A stretch of DNA of 64,000 nucleotides from the NCBI GenBank assembly GCA_910579675.1, contig CAJTUF010000008.1, positions 14,222 to 78,221 on the forward strand, written 5' to 3'. A program made the position numbers and the translations under genes. The notes below the pieces were generated by a model that saw only the letters and a program-made list of their open reading frames with translations, had not been told where the DNA came from and ran no database searches. Positions within the stretch are counted from its first letter, which is position 1. Each line of letters begins with the position of its first letter. Of this stretch, positions 1 through 8,570 are shown piece after piece. The DNA comes from an uncultured Muribaculaceae bacterium. GTDB lineage: Bacteria; Bacteroidota; Bacteroidia; Bacteroidales; Muribaculaceae.

Positions 1-1010
1 CTCACCGAGGGAGAGACACTTCTTCTCGAAGCCATTGTAGATCCTGTGAATGCCACTGTACCCGTTATATGGACTTCAAGCGACGAGAACGTTGTTACTG
101 TCGATGAGACTGGTAAGGTTGTAGCTGTTAAGCCCGGTAAGGGCGTTATCACCGCTACCGCCAAGACTGCCACCGGCACAACTGAAGCTACCTGCACCGT
201 AGATGTCAAGGCAAAAGAGATCAATGCCAAGAGCATCACTCTCAACTACAAGGAAGCCAATCTCACCGAGGGAGAGACACTTCTTCTCGAAGCCATTGTA
301 GATCCTGTGAATGCCACTGTACCCGTTATATGGACTTCGAGCGACGAGAACGTTGTTACTGTCGATGAGACTGGTAAGGTTGTAGCTGTTAAGCCCGGAA
401 AGGGCGTTATCACCGCTACCGCCAAGACTGCCACCGGCACAACTGAAGCCACATGCGCAGTAGAGGTCAAGGCAAAGGAAATCTCTGCCAAGAGCATCAC
501 TCTCAACTTCACTGTTGCTAATATCATCGAAGGCCAGACTCTTCTTCTCGAAGCTATCGTAGAGCCAGAAAATGCTACCGTACCCGTTGTTTGGTCATCG
601 AGCGACAAGACTGTTGTTACCGTTGATGAAGTAGGAAAGGTTGTAGCCGTTAAGCCCGGCAAAGCCGTTATCACCGCTTCCGCCAAGACTGCCACCAACG
701 ATATTATCAAAGCCGAGTGTGCAGTAGAAGTAGTAGCAAAGCCTATCTCTGCCAAGAGCATCAAACTCAACTATAATGAAGCAAATCTCGCCGAGGGTGA
801 GACTCTGCAGCTCGAAGCCATCGTAGAGCCTGAAAATTCCAACGTAGGTATTGTTTGGTCGTCGAGCGATGAGACTGTTGCCACCGTTGATGAAACAGGT
901 AAGGTTGTAGCCGTTAAAGCCGGCAAGGCCGTTATCACCGCTTCCACCAAGACTGCCACCGGCGATAACATCACTGACGAGTGTGTGGTAGAGGTACGTG
1001 CCAAGCAGGT
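1..1010 (+). repeat. Four tandem ~261-bp repeats encoding Big_2 units
   Basis: The sequence beginning at base 1 recurs at 262 with only scattered substitutions. More divergent copies begin at about 523 and 787. The period is 261 bp (87 codons), then 264 bp between units three and four. Units 1 and 2 are almost identical in DNA, so they are recent duplicates and a likely place for copy-number change or assembly collapse. Confidence 0.9.
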
Positions 1011-3351
1011 GGGTGAGATCATCGCCCCCGAGCAGTTCTCGGTCATCGCAGGCTCAAAGTTCTCTGTTCCTCAGTCGGGCCTCATAGCCATCAAGGCTCC
1101 CGAAGGCTCCACTCTGATGTATACGATGCCCAAGGCTCAAGCCGACATAGCTTATGTCGACGGCACCGGTGTGATCACCGCCGTTAACCCCGGCGAGATT
1201 GTTCTTGCTGTAGATCTGTATTCTCCCGACGGCGAGCTGCTCGTAGGCAAAGAGATCACTGTTGTGGTTGAGGCTAAGCCCGTGGAAGGCACCATCAGCT
1301 TCAAATTCCCCACCAGGAAGCTCACAGTAGGCGACCAGACCCTCCTCAATCCCGACATCGAAGGCTCGGAAGGCATCTATGTGATGTATTCGTCGGACAA
1401 CACTGAGGTGGCCACCGTCAATGTCCGCGGCGTAGTGACCGCTGTGGGCGAAGGCACCGCCATCATCACCGCCAATCTCATGAAGGGCACCGATGTGGTT
1501 GTAGCATCGGCCACCGCTGAGATAACTGTGCTCGGCATCACTCCCGCTCCCAACTACACCGTTACCCTCGACTTCGATGAGGCTGAGATGAAGGTGGGCG
1601 AGACCCTCTACATCCCCGCTATCCTCCGTCCGGCTGTCAAGAAGGGCGAAGTGCGCTGGATCTCGTCGGACGACAATATCGCCATGGCCGACGAAAACGG
1701 TAAGGTGACTGCCTATGCCGAAGGCACCGTGACATTCAATGTCAACTGGATCATCGACGGCATGACACGTGCCACCGCTACCTGCACCATCACTGTGCTT
1801 GCTGCCGATCCCGCTCCCGTTGCTCCCTCCATCAGCTTTGCTGAGGAGAATGTGTCGATCGAGGCCGGCCAGACCGCCACTCTCAATGTGGCTCTCGTCA
1901 ACATTGATCCCACCGAAGTGAAGTGGCTCTCCTACGACAAGAGCGTTGTTACTGTCGATGCCAATGGTGTGATCACCGCCGTTGCGCCCGGCACTGCCAA
2001 GGTTATGGCCTATGTAGGCGCCGCCACCAATCCCGACGTGAAAGCCGAGTGTGTGGTCACCGTATCTGAGGCCGAGCCCGAGATGGTGGTTGAGATTATC
2101 GCTCCTGCTGAGCTCAATCTCACCGTGGGCGACGAGTTTGAACTCAATCGCGCTATAGCCGTGAAGGGTAAGCCCGAAGGTGGCTTCATCCTCTTCACCA
2201 CTGCCGACCGCGACATCGCTCCCGTGACCGGCACCGGTCTGGTTACAGCCGGCACTGCAGGTGTGACCACTATCACCGTCGATCTCTACGATGCCGAGGG
2301 TCAGCTTGTGGCTTCAGCCACCACCACTGTCAATGTGGCCGCTCTCCCCGTTGCTCCCGCCATCTCCTTCGCAGCCGCTTCCGAGACTGTCAAGCCCGGC
2401 ATGACCGTTGTGCTCAGCCCCGTAGTGACAGGCGATCTTCCCGAAGGCTGGTATGTGATGTACAGCAGCTCTGACGTGGCAGTTGCCACTGTCAATCCCG
2501 CCGGTAATGTTGAGGCAGTAAGCGAGGGCACCGCCACCATCACCGCCAATGTGATGAAGGGCACCGAAAATGTGCTTGCAAGCGCCACCATCGAGATCGT
2601 TGTGATGGGTCAGCCCGCTCTCCCCACCTTCACTCTCGACATTCCCGCATCCGAGATCGAAGAGGGCAAGGACATGCTTGTCCAGGCCACTCTCCCCGCC
2701 GACGCACCTGAAGGCAGCTATGTGCTCTGGAGCAGCTCCGACGAGTCGGTTGTCGCCGCCACCACTTCGGGCACCGGCAGCATTGAAGACGCCATGAATT
2801 GCCGTGGCCGTATCACCGCCGTAGGCGAGGGCACCGCCACCGTCACCGCCACATGGTATAAGGGCACTTTCGCTATCGCCACTGTCACCTTTGAGGTAAC
2901 TGTCAAGGGTGTGGTCAAGGGCATCACTGTAAATCCTGCTGAAGCCACCATCTATGATGACGAAATTCTTGAGCTGAGTGTTATCCTTGATGCTGGCGAG
3001 ACTGCCGATAAGACCATCACTTGGAAATCGAGCAACGAAAAGGTTGCCACCGTCGATTCCAACGGTCGTGTGAAGGCTGTCAGCAAGGGTACCGCCCACA
3101 TCGAAGCCAAGGCAGCCAGTGGCCACAGCCATGCTTGCTTCGTTACCGTCAACCGCACTCCCCAAGTGACCGGTATCGAGTCGGTAGAGGGCGATGCTTC
3201 CGGTATAACCGTTGAGGGCAACAATATCATCGTTCCCGAGGGCGCTGAGGTCTACACCATCAGCGGTGTGGCTGTCAAGCCCGTCAACCTTGCAACCGGT
3301 ATCTACATTGTACGTTTTGCCAATGGCAAGGCAGTCAAGGTAGTTATCTGA
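1..3351 (+). CDS. Secreted bacterial Ig-like (Big_2) repeat protein, 5'-truncated by window edge
   Basis: The frame is open from base 1, so the N-terminus lies outside the window. The visible 1116 residues form about twelve consecutive Ig-like units of 80-90 residues. Each has the Big_2 pattern of a W/Y-x-SSD strand, then V-x-TVD-x-x-G-x-V-x-AV-x-PG and an ITA strand. The first four units are near-identical in protein and largely in DNA; later ones diverge. The last ~60 residues (GIESVEGD... to a GIYIVRFANGKAVKVVI end) resemble the short beta-sandwich C-terminal sorting-like domain of secreted Bacteroidetes proteins. Such proteins are usually cell-surface or secreted adhesin-like scaffolds. 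No catalytic domain is visible. The function of the missing N-terminal part is unknown. Confidence 0.85.
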   Translation, partial: LTEGETLLLEAIVDPVNATVPVIWTSSDENVVTVDETGKVVAVKPGKGVITATAKTATGTTEATCTVDVKAKEINAKSITLNYKEANLTEGETLLLEAIVDPVNATVPVIWTSSDENVVTVDETGKVVAVKPGKGVITATAKTATGTTEATCAVEVKAKEISAKSITLNFTVANIIEGQTLLLEAIVEPENATVPVVWSSSDKTVVTVDEVGKVVAVKPGKAVITASAKTATNDIIKAECAVEVVAKPISAKSIKLNYNEANLAEGETLQLEAIVEPENSNVGIVWSSSDETVATVDETGKVVAVKAGKAVITASTKTATGDNITDECVVEVRAKQVGEIIAPEQFSVIAGSKFSVPQSGLIAIKAPEGSTLMYTMPKAQADIAYVDGTGVITAVNPGEIVLAVDLYSPDGELLVGKEITVVVEAKPVEGTISFKFPTRKLTVGDQTLLNPDIEGSEGIYVMYSSDNTEVATVNVRGVVTAVGEGTAIITANLMKGTDVVVASATAEITVLGITPAPNYTVTLDFDEAEMKVGETLYIPAILRPAVKKGEVRWISSDDNIAMADENGKVTAYAEGTVTFNVNWIIDGMTRATATCTITVLAADPAPVAPSISFAEENVSIEAGQTATLNVALVNIDPTEVKWLSYDKSVVTVDANGVITAVAPGTAKVMAYVGAATNPDVKAECVVTVSEAEPEMVVEIIAPAELNLTVGDEFELNRAIAVKGKPEGGFILFTTADRDIAPVTGTGLVTAGTAGVTTITVDLYDAEGQLVASATTTVNVAALPVAPAISFAAASETVKPGMTVVLSPVVTGDLPEGWYVMYSSSDVAVATVNPAGNVEAVSEGTATITANVMKGTENVLASATIEIVVMGQPALPTFTLDIPASEIEEGKDMLVQATLPADAPEGSYVLWSSSDESVVAATTSGTGSIEDAMNCRGRITAVGEGTATVTATWYKGTFAIATVTFEVTVKGVVKGITVNPAEATIYDDEILELSVILDAGETADKTITWKSSNEKVATVDSNGRVKAVSKGTAHIEAKAASGHSHACFVTVNRTPQVTGIESVEGDASGITVEGNNIIVPEGAEVYTISGVAVKPVNLATGIYIVRFANGKAVKVVI

Positions 3352-3395
3352 CCATAGCCATCAGATAGTGCGGTATATAGCCGCTTGAAAGGCGA

Positions 3396-3431
3396 GGGAG
3401 CCGGATCGTTCAGATCCGGCTCCCTTGTCTT
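3396..3431 (+). terminator. Intrinsic terminator after the Big_2 gene
   Basis: A perfect 12-bp stem (3396-3407 with 3413-3424, GGGAGCCGGATC and its complement) around a 5-nt loop is followed by TTGTCTT. It sits 45 bp after the stop codon. Confidence 0.85.
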
Positions 3432-3434
3432 ATC

Positions 3435-3450
3435 CGCGCTGCGGCGGCTC
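3435..3450. repeat. 16-bp direct repeat, left copy, flanking the HigA gene
   Basis: CGCGCTGCGGCGGCTC occurs here and again at 3896-3911, on either side of the HigA-type gene. The spacing is 461 bp. It may be a genomic interspersed element or an insertion scar. Confidence 0.55.
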
Positions 3451-3463
3451 CGCTCAAAGAGGC

Positions 3464-3778
3464 TTATAATGCTGCCGCCACACGTCGTATGTTGGCAAGT
3501 CTGGCCATGAAAGTTGAATCACGTCTGGCCTTAGCTTTGCTGTAATCAGTCTGAAGATTGATCCAGAAGTCAGAGTCGATGCCTAATGCAGCTTCAAGCA
3601 TCATGGCATATTCAATTGTAAAATCCCTTTTGCCATTGACCAACTCATTGAGAAGCGAGACCTTCATGCCAAGTTCTTTTGCGAGATGGGTCTGAGTTAT
3701 TCCTCTACATTCGATTTCCTCACGAAGAATCTCACCCGGGTGGGTAGGCTCATAGGGGGTAAGGTTATTTGCTATCAT
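3464..3778 (-). CDS. HigA-family XRE antitoxin-like regulator (orphan)
   Basis: This 104-residue protein begins MIANNLTPYEPTHPGEILREE, the signature of the HigA/VapI antitoxin family. A helix-turn-helix follows at about residues 25-80 (TQTHLAKELGMKVSLLNELVNGKR). HigA proteins normally bind DNA, repress their own operon and neutralise a HigB mRNA interferase encoded just upstream. Here no toxin-sized ORF lies in the ~215 bp upstream or between the stop and the Big_2 terminator. The gene therefore looks like a solitary antitoxin or host regulator. It has its own TATATTTG promoter element at 3826-3833. Family assignment is firm; the role is inference. Confidence 0.85.
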   Translation of the reverse strand: MIANNLTPYEPTHPGEILREEIECRGITQTHLAKELGMKVSLLNELVNGKRDFTIEYAMMLEAALGIDSDFWINLQTDYSKAKARRDSTFMARLANIRRVAAAL

Positions 3779-3825
3779 GTCAGGCGCTATTCCGGCTAAT
3801 GTTTTATGATTCCTTTATTACATTG

Positions 3826-3859
3826 CAAATATAAGAAATGTTTTCGTGGTTTTCACAAA
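3826..3859 (-). promoter_or_regulatory. Promoter of the HigA-type gene
   Basis: On the minus strand the -7 element TATATTTG (3826-3833) and a TTTG at 3856-3859 are 22 nt apart. This fits the Bacteroidetes promoter form. The predicted leader is about 40 nt. Confidence 0.5.
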
Positions 3860-3895
3860 TGTGTGAAAGATTTTCGTTGGATTAAGACCATCTTT

Positions 3896-3911
3896 CGCGC
3901 TGCGGCGGCTC
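3896..3911. repeat. 16-bp direct repeat, right copy
   Basis: Second copy of CGCGCTGCGGCGGCTC, between the HigA promoter and the promoter of the MFS gene. The flanks differ from the left copy. Confidence 0.55.
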
Positions 3912-3961
3912 AGCTGCGCGATGGGGCGGAGCGGATGAAATGAGTGAAAGCGTTGATTGGA

Positions 3962-3993
3962 TTTGGAAGTTGATATAAAATAGACTAATTTTG
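3962..3993 (+). promoter_or_regulatory. Promoter of the MFS transporter gene
   Basis: A TTTG at 3962-3965 lies 20 nt before TAATTTTG at 3986-3993. This placement rules out the upstream GTG at 3993 as the translation start and supports the ATG at 4044. Confidence 0.7.
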
Positions 3994-4043
3994 TGCAATT
4001 ATGTCAATTCTGCGCCACTTGGCGTAAACATCCTTTAAACACC

Positions 4044-5357
4044 ATGAAGACAAGTCAGACAGGCGTTGCGTCGGGCAGCGCACAGAAGAGCTATTATCCC
4101 TGGGTGGTCGTAGGGCTGCTGTGGGTAGTGGCATTGCTTAATTATATGGACCGGCAGATGCTGTCGACCATGCAGCAGAACATTGCCGCCGATATTCCGG
4201 CGCTTCAGAAAGCCGAGATGTTTGGTGCGCTGATGGCTATTTTCCTTTGGGTATATGGTATAGCAAGCCCCTTCTCGGGCGCTGTGGCCGACCGTGTGAG
4301 CCGCAAGTGGCTCATCGTGGGCTCGCTAGGTGTGTGGAGCGGCGTGACCTATTGCATGGGCTACTGCACCGATTTCCATCAGCTCATGTGGCTTCGCGGC
4401 ATCATGGGTATAAGCGAGGCGCTCTATATCCCCTCGGCGCTGTCGCTGATAGCCGACTATTTCACCGGCAAAGGGCGGTCGCTGGCCATAGGACTGCATA
4501 TGACGGGTCTCTACTGCGGCCAGGCGCTCGGCGGCTTCGGTTCGCTCGTGGCCACCACTTGGTCGTGGCAGGCAACTTTCCACTGGTTTGGTATCATCGG
4601 CGTGGCCTACGCTCTGGTGCTCATATGGGTGCTTCATGAGAAGCCCGGCCATGAGTTGCGCAGTGCCGCTGCCGCCGACAAGGGTAAAGCCAAGATGGGC
4701 AAGGAGTCGCTGTGGCAGTCGCTCGCTGTGGTGTTTACCAATATAGCTTTCTGGGTGATACTCTTTTTCTTCGCCTCAAGCTCTATCCCCGGCTGGGCTA
4801 CCAAAAACTGGCTTCCGACCCTCTTCCACGACAATCTCAATATCAGCATGGACTGGGCTGGCCCGATGGCCACCCTCACTATCGCCGTGTCGAGCTTCAT
4901 AGGCGTGATGATCGGTGGCCCGATCAGCGACCGCTGGGTGAAGCGCAATGTCAAGGGGCGCATCTACACCAGCGCCATAGGTCTGGCGATGATGATTCCG
5001 GCTCTTGTACTCATTGGCATAGCCCACAACGCAGTGCTGTCGGTTGCCGCCGGCCTCTTCTTCGGTATCGGCTATGGTATGTTCGACGCCAACAATATGC
5101 CTATCCTCTGCCAGTTTGTGTCGTCGCGTCAGCGCGCCATGGCCTATGGATTCATGAACTCGGTGGGCGTGATCATGGGCGCTATCACCACTCAGCTGCT
5201 CGGCGGTCTGGCCGAGAAGGTGGGCCTCGGCATGTGTTTCGCATTCATGGGTGTGATACTCGTGGTGGCTCTCGTGCTCCAGCTTGTGGTGCTCCGGCCT
5301 AAATATGATGATAAAGACGAGGAGCTTGCCCTTGCCGCCGACACCGAGGAGCTCTGA
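4044..5357 (+). CDS. Major facilitator superfamily transporter, anion/sugar-acid type
   Basis: A 437-residue inner-membrane protein with about twelve hydrophobic segments. The first segment carries LNYMDRQMLS, typical of the anion:cation symporter (hexuronate, glucarate, sialate-type) branch of MFS. The loop between TM2 and TM3 has GAVADRVSRKW, the MFS motif A, and the second half repeats it as GGPISDRWVKR. The start at 4044 was chosen because a longer GTG start lies inside the promoter. It is a single gene between a promoter and a strong terminator. The substrate cannot be read from sequence; an organic or sugar acid is inference from subfamily resemblance. Confidence 0.85.
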   Translation: MKTSQTGVASGSAQKSYYPWVVVGLLWVVALLNYMDRQMLSTMQQNIAADIPALQKAEMFGALMAIFLWVYGIASPFSGAVADRVSRKWLIVGSLGVWSGVTYCMGYCTDFHQLMWLRGIMGISEALYIPSALSLIADYFTGKGRSLAIGLHMTGLYCGQALGGFGSLVATTWSWQATFHWFGIIGVAYALVLIWVLHEKPGHELRSAAAADKGKAKMGKESLWQSLAVVFTNIAFWVILFFFASSSIPGWATKNWLPTLFHDNLNISMDWAGPMATLTIAVSSFIGVMIGGPISDRWVKRNVKGRIYTSAIGLAMMIPALVLIGIAHNAVLSVAAGLFFGIGYGMFDANNMPILCQFVSSRQRAMAYGFMNSVGVIMGAITTQLLGGLAEKVGLGMCFAFMGVILVVALVLQLVVLRPKYDDKDEELALAADTEEL

Positions 5358-5388
5358 TGGCGCCCCTCTGCTGATATAGGCAGGAATT

Positions 5389-5441
5389 ACGAAGCCGCCT
5401 TCGCCATGATCCCGGAAGGGATGAGGCGAAGGCGGCTTCGT
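5389..5441. terminator. Bidirectional terminator between the MFS gene and nadE
   Basis: A 17-bp perfect inverted repeat (5389-5405 with 5425-5441, ACGAAGCCGCCTTCGCC) lies exactly between two convergent genes and can serve both strands. Confidence 0.75.
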
Positions 5442-5456
5442 TGTGGCTTATAGTGG

Positions 5457-7364
5457 TCAGGGCCTGATGCGGTCGATGGCTGCCATCCACTCGGCGGCGG
5501 AGGCATCGGAGGGCATGCGCCAGTCGCCGCGAGGCGAGAGACACACACTGCCCACTTTGGGGCCGTCGGGCAGGCAGGAGCGTTTGAACTGCTGGGCAAA
5601 GAAACGGCGGAAAAACACCCTGAGCCATTTGAGGATAAGGGCGGGGGAATCGAAGTCGGTGCCCTCAAATGCCTTGCGGGCAAGGATGTAGATCTTTTCG
5701 GGCGAGAAGCCGAAGCGGAGGGTGTGGTAGAGGAAGAAGTCATGGAGGGTGTAGGGCCCTACGGTGTCTTCGGTCTTCTGGGCTATCTTTCCGTCGGCAT
5801 CTGGGGGCAGCAGCTCGGGACTCACGGGGGTGTCGACTATATCGGCAAGCGTGGCGGCCACCTTGTGGTCGCCGTCGGTGGCGGCTCTTGCTGCAAACCA
5901 CTCCACGAGATAGCGCACGAGGGTTTTCGGGACTCCGGCATTGACTCCATACATCGACATATGGTCGCCATTGTAGGTGGCCCATCCGAGTGCGAGCTCC
6001 GAGAGGTCGCCTGTGCCGAGCACTATGCCCCCCGTCTGGTTGGCAACATCCATCAATATCTGTGTCCGCTCGCGCGCCTGCGAGTTTTCATATGTTATGT
6101 CGTGGACAGCAGGGTCGTGGGCAATGTCGGCGAAGTGCTGCTCCACGGCGGGGCCGATCGGGATCTCGCGGATGGTCACTCCGAGCCCCTTCATGAGGGC
6201 AATGGCATTGTCGTAGGTGCGGTCGGTGGTGCCGAAACCGGGCATTGTCACGCCTATTATTCCTTCGCGCGGGAGCGATAGGGAGTCGAATGTGCGGGCG
6301 GCCACCAGCAGAGCCAGAGTGGAGTCGAGGCCTCCGGAGATGCCAACAGTGAGGGTGCGGGCCTTGATGAAGTCGAGGCGGCGGCGCAGGCCGGCGGTCT
6401 GTATATTGACTATCTCGGTGCAGCGACGGTCGCGGTCGGCTCCCTCGGCGGGTACGAAGGGGTGTGGATCTACGTGGCGGTAGCGTGGCAGGATGGTGGT
6501 GTCGTAGGCTGCGGTGCGTTGTGGAGGCATCACAGGCTCAATACCGGCGCGGGCGGCTGAGTCGGCAAACGACGAGGTGTGGATCCTGTCGCGCTCTATA
6601 GCCTCGATGTCTATGTCGGCGATCACGTAACGGTCGGATGGATCCCAGCGGTTGTTTTCACACATCAGTGTGCCGCGCTCGGCTATCAGGGCCTTGCCCG
6701 AATATACGAGGTCGGTCGACGATTCGCCATAGCCTGCCGAGGCGTAGGCGTAGGCGCAGAGGCATCGTGCCGACTGCTGGGCCACGAGCCCCCGCAGATA
6801 GTCGTATTTGCCTATCAGATCGTCGGAGGCCGAGAGATTGACTATGACGTGGGCCCCGGCCATGGCTGCTGCTCCCGACGGGGGCTGAGGAGTCCAGAGC
6901 TCCTCGCATATCTCCACGCCCACCAAGGCGCCTCCACATTCAAATACGCGCTGCTGATCCTGCGGGCCGGGAGCCCACCATCGGCGCTCGTAAAATTCGT
7001 TGTAGGTCGGCAGAAACTCCTTGGCCACCAATAGCTTCACGTCGCCTCCGGCCACAATGGCCGCGCAGTTGCGGAGCTGGGTGCCGTAGCTCACGGGCAC
7101 CCCTACGGCGAGGGTCATGGTCCAGCGGCTGCTGGCTTCGGCTATGCGCCTGAGCCCGTCGGCGGCAGCGGCGATGAGGGTTGACGAATGAAAGAGGTCG
7201 GCGCAGGAGTAGGCGGTGACACACATCTCCGGCATCACAGCGAGCTCAACGCCTTTGGCATTGAGCTCGTCGGCGAGAGCTATGATGCTCTCGGTGTTTT
7301 CGGCCACAGAGGCCACATTGACGCGGGGCACAGCGGCCGCAACGCGAAGAAAGCCGTTTGTCAC
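5457..7364 (-). CDS. nadE: Glutamine-dependent NAD+ synthetase
   Basis: A 635-residue two-domain enzyme that makes NAD+ from deamido-NAD+, ATP and glutamine in the cytoplasm. The N-terminal nitrilase-fold glutaminase shows the catalytic triad: Glu46 (AVMPEMC), Lys115 (VAKEFLPTY) and Cys153 (GVEICEELW). The C-terminal NH3-dependent synthetase has the PP-loop SGGLDS near residue 347, with later ELALGW and DHMSMYGVN motifs. Length fits the long glutamine-using form, so no separate amidase is needed. It is convergent with the MFS gene and lies 42 bp after the preceding minus-strand gene, so the two could be cotranscribed. Confidence 0.95.
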   Translation of the reverse strand: MTNGFLRVAAAVPRVNVASVAENTESIIALADELNAKGVELAVMPEMCVTAYSCADLFHSSTLIAAAADGLRRIAEASSRWTMTLAVGVPVSYGTQLRNCAAIVAGGDVKLLVAKEFLPTYNEFYERRWWAPGPQDQQRVFECGGALVGVEICEELWTPQPPSGAAAMAGAHVIVNLSASDDLIGKYDYLRGLVAQQSARCLCAYAYASAGYGESSTDLVYSGKALIAERGTLMCENNRWDPSDRYVIADIDIEAIERDRIHTSSFADSAARAGIEPVMPPQRTAAYDTTILPRYRHVDPHPFVPAEGADRDRRCTEIVNIQTAGLRRRLDFIKARTLTVGISGGLDSTLALLVAARTFDSLSLPREGIIGVTMPGFGTTDRTYDNAIALMKGLGVTIREIPIGPAVEQHFADIAHDPAVHDITYENSQARERTQILMDVANQTGGIVLGTGDLSELALGWATYNGDHMSMYGVNAGVPKTLVRYLVEWFAARAATDGDHKVAATLADIVDTPVSPELLPPDADGKIAQKTEDTVGPYTLHDFFLYHTLRFGFSPEKIYILARKAFEGTDFDSPALILKWLRVFFRRFFAQQFKRSCLPDGPKVGSVCLSPRGDWRMPSDASAAEWMAAIDRIRP

Positions 7365-7406
7365 GGTGGGTCGGAATGGGGGATAAGGTTGTGGAAATTA
7401 ATGGGG

Positions 7407-8411
7407 TCAGATACCGAAGGAGAGGGTGGTGTAGTAGCGGTTGGCGCCGCGCATGGGGGCGCGGTAGTCGAAGCGGAGGGTGACATACTGGCCGCCGGGA
7501 CCCCACCATGTGGCGCTGAGATCACCTCCGCGGTTGTAGCTGCTCACGGGCGGCCCATAGAGCGACGACAGGCGGGCATAGGCCATGTTGTAGCGGTTGA
7601 GGTCGCGCCAGTCGGAGGAGTAGGTAAATTCCGATCCGGCGAGGAGGCCATTGCTGTATTGAAGAACACCGAAGGGCCAGCGCATGTTGAGTTGCACCAC
7701 ATCGTTGACATACACCATATCGTCGGTGTAGCCGTCGACGGTGTATCCGTTTGAGATCAGAGCGTCGATTCCCATACCTAAGGCAGTGCCGAATGTGAGG
7801 CCGAGCACAGTGGAGAAGAGGGGCCGGGGACCGGGACGCCATGCCGGAGGGGGCACGGGGCGGTGGTAGCCGTGGAAGTGGGCCGGGCGGAAGGGACGGT
7901 GGGGCGGGGGAGCCATGGGCGGACGGTGGATGGCATGGCCGGGACGCACATGGTTGGGCTTGCCGGGGGTCCAGTTATGGCTCGGGCCGGATGGTCTCAC
8001 ATTTTGACCTGGACGGTGGTTATTATTTCCGGGCTTCACGTTGTGGCCGGGCTTGGGGGCGTTTTGGCCTGGCTTCACATTATTACCCGGTTTGGGTGCA
8101 TTGGGGCGATGACCATCGGCTCCCGGACGATATACAGGAGAGGTATTGACTGGGCGCTTGTTGGCCTCGGGACGGCGGTTGCCATCGGGGCGCTTGTTAG
8201 CCTCGGGGCGGCGGTTGTTATGGCGGTCACGCTGTGCCCCTCCTCTGTCGCGCTTTGATTCGGTGCGCTCGGTGCGCTCGCCTGCGCCTCTGCGCTGGGC
8301 CATCGAGGAGAGAGGGAGAGAGCATATCATGAGCATACATATCAAGGATGCGATAACGCGGCGCGGCGGAGTGGCCGAGGCGATAAGGCGGGCTAAAAGT
8401 GTCTGTTTCAT
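7407..8411 (-). CDS. Exported Pro/His/Arg/Asn-rich low-complexity protein
   Basis: A 334-residue protein of unrecognised function. Residues 1-38 form a basic, hydrophobic signal peptide ending in SSMAQ. Residues ~39-195 are low complexity: repeated RRPEANKRP motifs, then alternating KPGNNV/KPGQNA/KPGHNV units, then Pro-His-rich HRPP and PPHRP stretches, with strong positive charge. Residues ~200-334 look folded, with alternating hydrophobic strands and many Tyr/Trp, ending YYTTLSFGI. The repeats suggest an extended periplasmic or surface linker, perhaps binding polyanions or metal; that is inference. A TATTTTTG element on the minus strand at 8525-8532 could be its promoter. Confidence 0.7.
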   Translation of the reverse strand: MKQTLLARLIASATPPRRVIASLICMLMICSLPLSSMAQRRGAGERTERTESKRDRGGAQRDRHNNRRPEANKRPDGNRRPEANKRPVNTSPVYRPGADGHRPNAPKPGNNVKPGQNAPKPGHNVKPGNNNHRPGQNVRPSGPSHNWTPGKPNHVRPGHAIHRPPMAPPPHRPFRPAHFHGYHRPVPPPAWRPGPRPLFSTVLGLTFGTALGMGIDALISNGYTVDGYTDDMVYVNDVVQLNMRWPFGVLQYSNGLLAGSEFTYSSDWRDLNRYNMAYARLSSLYGPPVSSYNRGGDLSATWWGPGGQYVTLRFDYRAPMRGANRYYTTLSFGI

Positions 8412-8554
8412 TGCATGGTTTGTGTTAAGGTGGAGGTTGGAATCGTTTTGGTGGAGAGGGGGCCAAAAGCTGAGAGCCTTTGTTTATAAGACACCAAACG
8501 GGGCGATTGTTTAACCACCGATTGCAAAAATAACTAAAATCGTCGGAAAAATGG

Positions 8555-8562
8555 TAATTTTG
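8555..8562 (+). promoter_or_regulatory. -7 promoter element immediately before nhaC
   Basis: TAATTTTG ends only 8 nt before the ATG at 8571, so the transcript would have little or no 5' leader. No clear TTTG lies at the expected upstream distance. Confidence 0.5.
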
Positions 8563-8570
8563 CACCCGAT

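Noticed and set aside
1..1010. Tandem repeats could be read as a CRISPR or satellite array
   Set aside because: The period is 261 bp, the frame is continuous and the translation is a run of Big_2 domains; no short repeat-spacer pattern exists.
2314..3165. Long minus-strand frame (283 codons) opposite the Big_2 gene
   Set aside because: Gly-rich antisense shadow of a biased coding sequence; no family resemblance or promoter.
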